64,000 bases of DNA. Origin: an uncultured Bacteroidota bacterium. GTDB taxonomy: Bacteria > Bacteroidota > Bacteroidia > Chitinophagales > Chitinophagaceae. Shown here one piece after another: positions 38,910 to 47,170 of this stretch. Position 1 is the stretch's first letter. Each line of letters begins with the position of its first letter. Both the position numbers and the translations under genes were made by a program. The notes below the pieces were generated by a model. The model made no database searches. It was not told where the DNA came from and was given only the letters and a program-made list of their open reading frames with translations. The DNA lies in NCBI GenBank assembly GCA_903831575.1, contig CAIKYB010000027.1, positions 84,271 through 148,270 on the forward strand, written 5' to 3'.

Positions 38910-40508
38910 ATGAAAATAAAAAACCAGTTTAAACTGAGTGGTATAATTATTTTTAGTTTATTTTTTAATACAGCATTCTGCCAAAATGCAGTTTATGAAA
39001 ATCCGATTATTCATCAGGATTTTAGTGACCCTGATGTGATAAGAGTAGGGGATACATATGTGATGACGTCATCAAGTTTTAATCATGTGCCTGGATTGCC
39101 CCTTTTAACTTCAACAGATTTAGTCAACTGGAAATTGAATGGATATGCTTTGAATCGGTTGGTTCCCGAAGATTACTATTCCAATGTTCGTCATGGTTGT
39201 GGTGTGTGGGCCCCTTCAATACGTTTTCATCAAAATGAATTTTATATCTACTATCCCGATCCTGATTTTGGTATCTATCTGATAAAATCAAAGAGTATCA
39301 ATGGCCCTTGGTCAAAACCCATTTTGGTTTTAGCAGGAAAAGGATTAATTGACCCCTGTCCATTATGGGACGATAACGGTAAGGCATACATAGTACACGC
39401 TTATGCAGGAAGTCGCGCTGGTATCAAAAGTATTCTTGCAGTAAAAGAGATGAGTGCTGATGGATCAAAAATAATTTCAGATGGAAAAGTTGTGTACGAC
39501 GGACATCAGGATGACCCAACTGTGGAAGGTCCAAAGTTTTACAAATACAATGGCTACTATTACATTTTTGCACCTGCAGGAGGTGTTGGTACAGGCTGGC
39601 AAATTGTTTTGAGAAGTAAATCTGTTTATGGACCCTATGAAAGGAAAGTGGCGATGAGTCAGGGACAATCTAAAGTAAATGGTCCTCATCAGGGCGCCTG
39701 GATTCAAACACAAAACGGAGAAGATTGGTTTATACATTTTCAGGATAAAGAGGTTTATGGCAGAATCGCGCATCTTCAACCAATGCGATGGGGAAATAAT
39801 TGGCCTGTGATCGGAGTTGATAAAGATAGTGATGGTATTGGCGAACCGGTCATAAAATATTCAATGCCATCATCAAAAATTAAATCACTTGAAAGTTCAT
39901 TCAATCAACAGGTTGCAATTGACGATTTTAATGAAGGGAAACTAAATGTAAACTGGCAATGGCAAGCCAATTCTCATGATGCCTGGTATTTTTTAAAGCC
40001 ACATCAATTAAGACTTTACGCAAGATATTTTTCAGACAGTCTAAAAAATCTCTATGATGTTCCGAATTTGCTGCTACAGAAATTTCCGGCAGAACAATTC
40101 GAAGCTACCACTAAATTGACTTTTAATCCTTTGGTTGAAAATGAAAAATGCGGATTGATTGTTTTTGGTTATGATTACAGTTTTATCGGATTGCAAAAAA
40201 TGGGCAAAATGATTTTTATAGTAAACAATACCTGTAAAAAAGCTGCTGCATCAAATCCAATTGAGGTTAAAGTATATGATACTGTCAAAAACAACCAGCC
40301 TGTTTATTTAAGAGTAAAAATGCTGGATGATCATACCTGTAAATTTAGTTATAGTTTTGAAGATAAAAATTATACAGAGCTGCAAGATGTTTTTATCCCA
40401 AAGCAGGGCAAATGGGTTGGAGCAAAAATTGGAATATTCGCCAATGGCGAAATAAAAAACAATGATTGTGGTTCGGCAGATTTTGAATGGTTTAAAATAA
40501 AAAAATAA
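38910..40508 (+). CDS. GH43 glycosidase with C-terminal beta-sandwich (arabinofuranosidase/xylosidase type)
   Basis: The product is 532 aa with a signal peptide ending TAFCQ (~25). The five-bladed propeller shows the GH43 acids: D40 in DFSDPDV (base), the Asp in IDPCPLWDDNG (pKa modulator) and the Glu in TVEGPKFYKYNG (acid). VWAPSIRFHQ and GPHQGAW are further family marks. A C-terminal ~190-aa sandwich (from ~345, DDFNEGKLNVNWQWQ) resembles the accessory domain of GH43 subfamilies. It probably removes arabinose or xylose side chains from pectin. Stop-to-start spacing on both sides is 2-3 bp. Confidence 0.9.
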   Translation: MKIKNQFKLSGIIIFSLFFNTAFCQNAVYENPIIHQDFSDPDVIRVGDTYVMTSSSFNHVPGLPLLTSTDLVNWKLNGYALNRLVPEDYYSNVRHGCGVWAPSIRFHQNEFYIYYPDPDFGIYLIKSKSINGPWSKPILVLAGKGLIDPCPLWDDNGKAYIVHAYAGSRAGIKSILAVKEMSADGSKIISDGKVVYDGHQDDPTVEGPKFYKYNGYYYIFAPAGGVGTGWQIVLRSKSVYGPYERKVAMSQGQSKVNGPHQGAWIQTQNGEDWFIHFQDKEVYGRIAHLQPMRWGNNWPVIGVDKDSDGIGEPVIKYSMPSSKIKSLESSFNQQVAIDDFNEGKLNVNWQWQANSHDAWYFLKPHQLRLYARYFSDSLKNLYDVPNLLLQKFPAEQFEATTKLTFNPLVENEKCGLIVFGYDYSFIGLQKMGKMIFIVNNTCKKAAASNPIEVKVYDTVKNNQPVYLRVKMLDDHTCKFSYSFEDKNYTELQDVFIPKQGKWVGAKIGIFANGEIKNNDCGSADFEWFKIKK

Positions 40509-40510
40509 AT

Positions 40511-40939
40511 ATGAAGAATTGTTTTTTAATGTTGGCTTTCGTCGCGCTTTATTATTCATCTCATTCGCAGAGTAAAGCTGAGAAAACAGTACAACAAAAA
40601 ATAGTACAATTGAAATTAGCCATGATAAATGCAGATAGTGTAATGCTTGATAAGTTAACGACTGCTTCATTGAGTTATGGTCATTCTGGTGGAACCGTGG
40701 AAGGGAAAGATGCGTTTATAAAAAAAATAATTTCAGGGAAATCTGATTTTGTTTCTATAGATATTTCTGATCAGACTATTTTGATGTCTGGTAAAACAGC
40801 CGTGGTAAGATACCTAATGAATGCCAAAACAAATGATAATGGAAGCCCTGGGGAAGTTCATTTAAGGGTACTATTAATATGGCAAAAAACTCGTGGGGCA
40901 TGGAAATTATTAGCAAGACAAGCCATAAAGTTAACATAA
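40511..40939 (+). CDS. Small secreted NTF2/SnoaL-like (DUF4440-type) protein
   Basis: The product is 142 aa with a signal peptide ending SHSQ (~20). The rest follows the NTF2-like alpha+beta pattern: an N-terminal helix (KTVQQKIVQLKLAMINAD), TASLSYGHSGGTVEGKDAFI, and C-terminal strands VHLRVLLIWQKTRGAWKLLARQA. Family members bind small ligands or act as isomerases, but no activity can be assigned. It is 2 bp after the GH43 and is the last gene before the operator at 40971. Confidence 0.8.
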   Translation: MKNCFLMLAFVALYYSSHSQSKAEKTVQQKIVQLKLAMINADSVMLDKLTTASLSYGHSGGTVEGKDAFIKKIISGKSDFVSIDISDQTILMSGKTAVVRYLMNAKTNDNGSPGEVHLRVLLIWQKTRGAWKLLARQAIKLT

Positions 40940-40970
40940 TGAAAATTAGTATTTTTTGGCAAGGTTATCG

Positions 40971-40987
40971 GTATCGTTTGCGTAAAT
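40971..40987 (+). promoter_or_regulatory. LacI-type operator, copy 3
   Basis: GGTATCGTTTGCGTAAA is identical in 17 of 17 positions to the copy at 52931. It lies 90 bp before the ATG at 41077 and heads the GH28-GH105-CE8-uxaBAC unit. Confidence 0.8.
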
Positions 40988-41076
40988 ATATATCCTTATT
41001 TAGCCTTGACTCTATGGACAAAAGCTATAATTAATGGTATCTTGAAATTCGATTTTTATAAAAAAAATGATTGAAA

Positions 41077-42720
41077 ATGAACAGGTGTATATATATAATA
41101 TTATTATTGACAATCGTCTCCAACCTTGGCTTTACTCAAGTTAAAAAGCTCGAATCATTCGCCATTCCTAAGTTTAAGAAAGATACTTTTAATATTATCA
41201 ATTATGGCGCTAAAGGGGACGGTGTTTTTCTTAACACGAAAATTATAAATGAAGCAATTGAGACTTGTACAAAAAAGGGTGGAGGATTGGTGCTGATTCC
41301 TTCAGGAATTTGGTTGTCTGGTCCTATCGTTTTGAAAAATAATGTAAACCTTTTTCTTGCTACTGGAGCTACATTGCTTTTTACCAAAAATTTCAATGAA
41401 TACAAACTGGTAAAAACGAATTGGGAAGGGATACCCCAGATGCGAAATCAATCACCAATATCTGCAGATAATGCTGTGAATATTGCCATTACTGGGCATG
41501 GAATAATTGATGGTAATGGTGAGGCATGGAGAATGGTCAAAAAAGATAAATTAAATCCCAATCAATGGAAAAGATTTTTGGATAGAGGGGGCGTTTTGAG
41601 TGACGATAAAAAAACATGGTACCCTTCAATAAAAACTTTGAAAGGCACAACCTATGTTAACCCTGGTGCCATCAGTGAAAATAAGTCTCCCGAATTTTAT
41701 GATAGCATAAAAGATTTTCTTCGTCCGAATATGGTATTGTTTACTTCATGTAAAAATGTACTGCTTCAAGGAGTCACTTTTCAAAATTCTGCAGCATGGT
41801 GTTTACATCCTTTAATGTGTCAAAATCTTACTGTAAAAGACATTATGGTGAAAAATCCGTCTTTTGCTCAAAATGGCGATGGCATTGATGTGGAGAGCTG
41901 TAAAAATGTTTTAATCGAGGAATCTATTTTTGATGTTGGGGATGATGCACTTTGTATGAAAAGTGGAAGAGATGCGGAAGGACGAAAAAGGAATATGCCC
42001 ACAGAGAATGTTACTATAAAAGGATGTGCGGTTTACGCTTCTCATGGTGGATTTGTAATTGGGAGTGAAATGAGTGGCGGCGTTAGAAATGTGAATGTGT
42101 CTAATTGTACTTTTATTGGAACTGATATTGGACTTCGATTTAAAACAACACGTGGCAGGGGCGGGTTAGTGGAAAATATTTTTATCAAGGATATTTATAT
42201 GAAAGATATTGTTGGCGAAGCGATTTTGTTTGACATGTATTACACAGCAAAAGATCCTGTGCCATTAGTTGGCGAAAAAAGAGAATTGCCGAATGTCGAA
42301 ATAAAGCCTGTTGATGAATCTACTCCGAAATTCAGAAATTTTGACATAAGTAATGTGTATTGTAATGGTGCAGAAAAAGCAATATTCATCAGAGGTTTAC
42401 CAGAAAAACATATCGAAAATATAAGGTTTAATAATATCAACATTCAATCAAGAGTGGGCATAGATATTCAGGAGGCCTCTTCAATTTATTTTAAAAATGT
42501 TACTGTTGTTTCAGAGGCTACAAATCCTGTGGTTGATATTTTAAACGGTGACGGGCTGTATTTTGACAAGTTGCATTACAATACTTCGTCAGAGAATCTT
42601 TTCAGAATCAGCGGACAAAAAAATTCAAATATTGTTGTTACGAATACTGATGTTTCGAATGCCAGGGAAAAAGTAAAGTTTGAATTTGGCGCAACCGAAA
42701 ATGCCATTAAAATAAACTAG
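41077..42720 (+). CDS. GH28 polygalacturonase (second copy)
   Basis: The product is 547 aa from the ATG at 41077 (TTG at 41071 possible). The signal peptide ends GFTQ. Catalytic motifs: N266-G-D268-G-I-D, G-D289-D290-A-L-C, S-H323-G-G-F-V-I-G-S, and the R-F-K motif (RFKTTRGRGG). It is a paralogue of the gene at 8213 with the same architecture and no T9SS domain, so it probably acts in the periplasm on imported oligogalacturonides. The stop TAG shares its G with the GTG start of the GH105 gene. Confidence 0.94.
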   Translation: MNRCIYIILLLTIVSNLGFTQVKKLESFAIPKFKKDTFNIINYGAKGDGVFLNTKIINEAIETCTKKGGGLVLIPSGIWLSGPIVLKNNVNLFLATGATLLFTKNFNEYKLVKTNWEGIPQMRNQSPISADNAVNIAITGHGIIDGNGEAWRMVKKDKLNPNQWKRFLDRGGVLSDDKKTWYPSIKTLKGTTYVNPGAISENKSPEFYDSIKDFLRPNMVLFTSCKNVLLQGVTFQNSAAWCLHPLMCQNLTVKDIMVKNPSFAQNGDGIDVESCKNVLIEESIFDVGDDALCMKSGRDAEGRKRNMPTENVTIKGCAVYASHGGFVIGSEMSGGVRNVNVSNCTFIGTDIGLRFKTTRGRGGLVENIFIKDIYMKDIVGEAILFDMYYTAKDPVPLVGEKRELPNVEIKPVDESTPKFRNFDISNVYCNGAEKAIFIRGLPEKHIENIRFNNINIQSRVGIDIQEASSIYFKNVTVVSEATNPVVDILNGDGLYFDKLHYNTSSENLFRISGQKNSNIVVTNTDVSNAREKVKFEFGATENAIKIN

Positions 42721-44618
42721 TGAAAAAAGGACTTGCCATATTTTTTATTTTTGTTAGTCTGCAGTCTAATGCACAGACTTATGGGCATGAAATAGCCACA
42801 ACCGTAATGAATTTATGGAAAGATTCTTTTGCATTGAATGATAAGCCTGCCAAGTGGACTTACGACATGGGGGTTGTTTTAAAAGGGATGGAAGGTTTGT
42901 GGTTGAATACGGGCGATGCTAAATACTTCCATTACATTCAACAACATATAGATTTCTATCTTGCTGAAGATGGAACTATAAAAACATATAAGCAAGATGA
43001 ATTCAATCTTGATAACATTAATAACGGAAGAATCTTGTTAATGCTTTATAAGGTTACTCAAAAAGAAAAATATCTGAGAGCGGCTAAGCATTTGCGCAAT
43101 CAATTAATATTCCAGCCTCGTACAAAGGAAGGCGGTTTCTGGCACAAGAAAATTTATCCTTTTCAGATGTGGCTTGACGGCTTGTATATGGCGGAACCTT
43201 TTTATGCGGAATATGCTAGTTTGACTCACGAGGATAGTGCCTTTGATGATATTGCCAATCAGTTTATTTGGGCTGATTCGCATTGTAGAAATCCAGCGAA
43301 TGGATTATTGTATCATGGTTGGGATGAAAGCAAAATGGAGAAATGGAGTCATCCAAAAACAGGTTGTTCTGCTGAAGCATGGGCCAGAGCAATGGGATGG
43401 TATGCGACAGCTTTAGTTGATGTGCTTGATTTTTTTCCAAAAGATCATCCCAAAAGAAAAGTGCTTCTGGCTATTTTAAGAAGAATAACAAATGCCATTC
43501 AGCAAAATCAAGATATTAAATCAGGCTTATGGTATGATGTACTGGGATATAAAGGAATACATAAAGAGAAGAACTATTTTGAAGCTTCAGCAAGTTGTCA
43601 GTTTGTTTATACTATGGCCAAATCTGTCAGAAAAGGGTATATAGCTGCTGATAAAATCAAGGTAGCTAAAATTGGATTCGAAGCCATTAAGAAAGCATTT
43701 GTCAAAATTAACAATAACGAGTATACGCTCACAGGGACGGTTAAAGTAAGTGGCTTGGGAAACAAGCCGTATCGTAATGGAACCTTTGATTATTACATGT
43801 CCGAACCGGTAATAGATAATGACCCCAAAGGGTTAGGGGTTTATTTAATGGCTTCGAATGAAATGGAATTAGTGCCAACACTTTCTTTGGGTAAAGGGAA
43901 GCAAGTGGTAATGGATAATTATTTCAATAGAGAAACCAAAAAAGACGCATTCGGTAAAACTATAGTTTTTCATTACAAATGGTGGGAGCGTGATAATGGT
44001 GGTTTTTCTTTTGTTAATCACATCATGGAGAAATACGGTGCAAATACTTCAACGCTGGATGCACCTCCTACAAAAGAAAACTTAAAGAATACTGCTGTGT
44101 ATTTTTTAATCGATCCGGATTGGCCCAAAGAAAACCCCTCTCCAAATTATATTCTACAAGAGCACATTGATGCACTGTTTGATTTTGTAAATAAAGGAGG
44201 TGTTTTGGTAATGATGGCAAATGATAGCAATAATGTGGAATTTGAAAATTACAATAAATTGGCCGATAGATTTGGAATAAAATGGAATATTAATGTTCGA
44301 CATGATGTAAAGACTGATCAATTCGAACAAGGTAAAGTTGACTTAACACAAGCCGTTTCTATTTTTAAAAATGCTAAAAATGGGTATATCAAACAGTTGT
44401 GTACACAGGAAATAAAAAAACCTGCAAAATGGGTGTATGCAGAAAATAATGAAATATTAATGAGTAGTTCTAAAATAGGCAAGGGGACTGTATTTGCAGT
44501 AGGTGATCCCTGGTTTTACAATGAATATATAGATGGTCGTAAGCTGCCGAAAGAATTTGATAATTATCGTGCGGCTGAAGATTTGATTAAATGGTTGTTA
44601 ACGCATGTTAGAAAGTGA
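42720..44618 (+). CDS. GH105 unsaturated (rhamno)galacturonyl hydrolase with C-terminal extension
   Basis: The product is 632 aa with a GTG start at 42720, one base overlapping the GH28 stop, and a signal peptide ending SNAQ. Residues ~25-385 are the (alpha/alpha)6 GH105/88 barrel: KWTYDMGVVLKGMEGLW, YPFQMWLDGLYMAEPF and TGCSAEAWARAMGWYA. It removes the unsaturated uronate left at the non-reducing end by lyases. Residues ~400-632 are an extension with VYFLIDPDWPKENP and VNKGGVLVMMANDS, similar to a class I glutamine amidotransferase-like fold but with no catalytic cysteine seen in a nucleophile-elbow context. Its role is unknown. The next gene starts inside its stop. Confidence 0.9.
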   Translation: MKKGLAIFFIFVSLQSNAQTYGHEIATTVMNLWKDSFALNDKPAKWTYDMGVVLKGMEGLWLNTGDAKYFHYIQQHIDFYLAEDGTIKTYKQDEFNLDNINNGRILLMLYKVTQKEKYLRAAKHLRNQLIFQPRTKEGGFWHKKIYPFQMWLDGLYMAEPFYAEYASLTHEDSAFDDIANQFIWADSHCRNPANGLLYHGWDESKMEKWSHPKTGCSAEAWARAMGWYATALVDVLDFFPKDHPKRKVLLAILRRITNAIQQNQDIKSGLWYDVLGYKGIHKEKNYFEASASCQFVYTMAKSVRKGYIAADKIKVAKIGFEAIKKAFVKINNNEYTLTGTVKVSGLGNKPYRNGTFDYYMSEPVIDNDPKGLGVYLMASNEMELVPTLSLGKGKQVVMDNYFNRETKKDAFGKTIVFHYKWWERDNGGFSFVNHIMEKYGANTSTLDAPPTKENLKNTAVYFLIDPDWPKENPSPNYILQEHIDALFDFVNKGGVLVMMANDSNNVEFENYNKLADRFGIKWNINVRHDVKTDQFEQGKVDLTQAVSIFKNAKNGYIKQLCTQEIKKPAKWVYAENNEILMSSSKIGKGTVFAVGDPWFYNEYIDGRKLPKEFDNYRAAEDLIKWLLTHVRK

Positions 44619-45616
44619 TTAAAATAGTACTATACATATTTATAACATTTTGCTCATTGGTTTCAATGGCGCAACATAAAATCGTAGTGGACCAGTCTGG
44701 CCATGGTGATTTTGTTACTATTCAAAGTGCTATCAATAGTCTGAAAGATTCAAATAGGGCATCAAGTTTGATATTTATTCGTAATGGTATTTACAATGAA
44801 AAAATCTTTATCGAAAAAAACAATATTGTACTAGAAGGTGAAAGCAGAGAAAAAGTCATTATCATTCAATCTATTGCCCGTGATGAATTCAGGTGTAATC
44901 ACGCTGATGATTGGGGCGTTGCTACAGTAAATGTAAACGGCAATGATGTTACTTTGAAAAATCTATCGGTCAAGAATAACTATGGTTTTGATGCTAAAGA
45001 AGATCTCGTAATAGAGTGCAATAATGATACAACGCATAAAAAATCGATTAGAAAATCTGGTCATCAAATGGCGTTGCGAACGATGAAGGCTACACGATTC
45101 AAAGCATTGAATTGTTTGTTCAGTTCTTTTGGAGGAGATACGGTGAGCCCTTGGAATACAGATAACGGAATGTTTTATTTCAAAGATTGCAGAATCGAAG
45201 GTGGGGTTGATTTCTATTGTCCTCGCGGATGGGCCTGGGCCGAAAATTGTGAGTTTTATGCGTACGGCGGCACAGCAAGTATCTGGCATGATGGGAGTAA
45301 AAATCCTGATAGTAAATCTGTACTTGTTAATTGTAAGTTTTCTGGTTTTGATGGTTTTTATTTAGGACGTTATCACCGTGACGCACAAATGTTTTTACTT
45401 GATTGTGCTTTTGATGAAAATATGAGAGACAGTTCAATTTATCATGTACCTAAAAGTAGCGAAACGCCTTTTGGGCATAGAATATATTTCTACAATTGTC
45501 ATAGAAATGCTGGAGATTATATTTGGATGAAAAATAATTTACCCACGGAAATTGACCGTAAAAATATTGGTGTTGATTGGGTTTTTAAATCAAAATGGCA
45601 CCCTCAAATAGATTAG
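44615..45616 (+). CDS. Divergent CE8-family pectin esterase
   Basis: The product is 333 aa with a GTG start at 44615 overlapping the GH105 stop, and a signal peptide ending SMAQ. The N-terminus (KIVVDQSGHGDFVTIQSAIN) and QMALR are clear CE8 marks. The acid motif QDTLY is replaced by GGDTVSP, the nucleophile motif reads GGVDFYCPRG instead of GTVDFIFG, and GRPW becomes LGRYHRD. The key Asp, Asp and Arg can still be aligned, so activity is possible, perhaps on another ester or uronide. It lies between GH105 and uxaB. A non-hydrolytic role cannot be excluded. Confidence 0.82.
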   Translation: MIKIVLYIFITFCSLVSMAQHKIVVDQSGHGDFVTIQSAINSLKDSNRASSLIFIRNGIYNEKIFIEKNNIVLEGESREKVIIIQSIARDEFRCNHADDWGVATVNVNGNDVTLKNLSVKNNYGFDAKEDLVIECNNDTTHKKSIRKSGHQMALRTMKATRFKALNCLFSSFGGDTVSPWNTDNGMFYFKDCRIEGGVDFYCPRGWAWAENCEFYAYGGTASIWHDGSKNPDSKSVLVNCKFSGFDGFYLGRYHRDAQMFLLDCAFDENMRDSSIYHVPKSSETPFGHRIYFYNCHRNAGDYIWMKNNLPTEIDRKNIGVDWVFKSKWHPQID

Positions 45617-45638
45617 GAAATATTAAAAGTATATTAAA

Positions 45639-47156
45639 ATGAACTTGTCAAAAGCTGCTTTAAAAAAGATTTCAACTGAGGTGGAAATTCCATCAGATAA
45701 GATATTCGAATTGCCTGAAAAGGTGTTGCAATTTGGAACAGGAGTTTTGCTCCGTGCATTGCCTGATTATTATATTGATAAGGCTAATAAAAAAGGTGTT
45801 TTTAATGGAAGAGTAGTAGTGGTGAAATCTACAAGCAATGGTGATACTAAAGATTTCGAAAACCAGGATTGTTTATTTACCGTTTGTGAAAAAGGAATTG
45901 CTAATGGCAATATTGTTGAAAAGTATATCATCAATGCTTCAATTAGCAGAGTATTAAGTGCAAGTGCAGAGTGGGAAAAAATATTGGAATGTGCCTGCAG
46001 TAAGGATATGAGAATAGTAATCTCTAATACTACTGAAGTGGGTATTCAGCTTTTAGAAAACGATGATGTGAATCAACAACCACCTGTTTCATTTCCAGGA
46101 AAGCTTCTTGCATTTTTACACAAAAGATATCAAGTATTCAATGGTAGTCCAGAAAGCGGAATGGTTATTATTCCAACAGAGTTGATTGTTGATAATGGTA
46201 AAAAACTTCATGATATTGTATTGATACTCGCTAAACAAAATGGTTTGGATGATGCATTTATACATTGGTTACAAAAACACAATGCATTTTGCAGTTCATT
46301 AGTGGACAGAATTGTGCCAGGTAAACCTAATGCAGAAGAATTGGGAACAATTGCCGAAAAATTTGGTTACACCGATGAGTTGTATTGTGATAGTGAAGTC
46401 TTTAGTTTATGGGCGATTGAAGGGGATGAAAAAATTAAAGAAGCTTTGTCATTCGCACAATGTGATGAAAATGTAGTCATCCAGCCTGATATTAATTTAT
46501 TCAGAGAGTTGAAATTGCGTTTATTGAATGCCACTCATACTTTCAATTGCGGCTTGGCCTTTCTCTCAGATTTTAATCTCACAAGAGATGCTATGCAAGA
46601 TGAATCTTATTCAGCGTATGCAAAGCAATTAATGAACTTCGAGATTGCCACTTCAATACCTTGTGAAATTGATGGCGAAATAAAAAGCGATTTTTCTTAT
46701 AAAGTGTATGAACGTTTTTGCAATCCTTACATCAACCATCAATGGATTAGCATTACTGCTCAATACACTTCAAAGATGAAGATGAGATGTCTGCCATTGA
46801 TTAAGCAATACTATAAATTATTTAACAAAGTGCCCGTTAGCATGGCGACAGGTTTTGCAGGATTTCTTCTTTTTATGAAGTCGGTCAAATTTGATAATGG
46901 TAAATATTGGGGTGAACATAACGGCAAACCTTACCTGATAACAGATGATTCAGCTGGGTATTTTTATGATTGCTGGCAAAAATTTACACCTGCTCAATTG
47001 GTTACAGAAGTTGTTAATAATGAGTTGTTATGGGGCGCTGATTTGAAATCAATTAAAGGGTTTGATTTGGCAGTAACTACATTTTTAGAAAAAATGATTG
47101 ATGAAGGAGTCGTAAAAATAATCGCATCATTGGAAAAGAAAACGGCATTAATATAA
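45639..47156 (+). CDS. uxaB: Tagaturonate reductase (altronate oxidoreductase)
   Basis: The 505-aa cytosolic enzyme reduces D-tagaturonate to D-altronate with NADH, the second step of galacturonate catabolism. It belongs to the mannitol dehydrogenase family: the N-terminal nucleotide-binding motif is VLQFGTGVLLRALPDYYIDKA (start ~30), with VVVVKSTS and IVISNTTEVGIQL following. The middle has LVDRIVPGKPNAEE, typical of UxaB, and the C-terminal helical domain contains LLNATHTFNCGLAFL. Length matches the family. It is 22 bp after the CE8-like gene and 14 bp before uxaA. Confidence 0.95.
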   Translation: MNLSKAALKKISTEVEIPSDKIFELPEKVLQFGTGVLLRALPDYYIDKANKKGVFNGRVVVVKSTSNGDTKDFENQDCLFTVCEKGIANGNIVEKYIINASISRVLSASAEWEKILECACSKDMRIVISNTTEVGIQLLENDDVNQQPPVSFPGKLLAFLHKRYQVFNGSPESGMVIIPTELIVDNGKKLHDIVLILAKQNGLDDAFIHWLQKHNAFCSSLVDRIVPGKPNAEELGTIAEKFGYTDELYCDSEVFSLWAIEGDEKIKEALSFAQCDENVVIQPDINLFRELKLRLLNATHTFNCGLAFLSDFNLTRDAMQDESYSAYAKQLMNFEIATSIPCEIDGEIKSDFSYKVYERFCNPYINHQWISITAQYTSKMKMRCLPLIKQYYKLFNKVPVSMATGFAGFLLFMKSVKFDNGKYWGEHNGKPYLITDDSAGYFYDCWQKFTPAQLVTEVVNNELLWGADLKSIKGFDLAVTTFLEKMIDEGVVKIIASLEKKTALI

Positions 47157-47170
47157 ATACAGAAAGGGAA

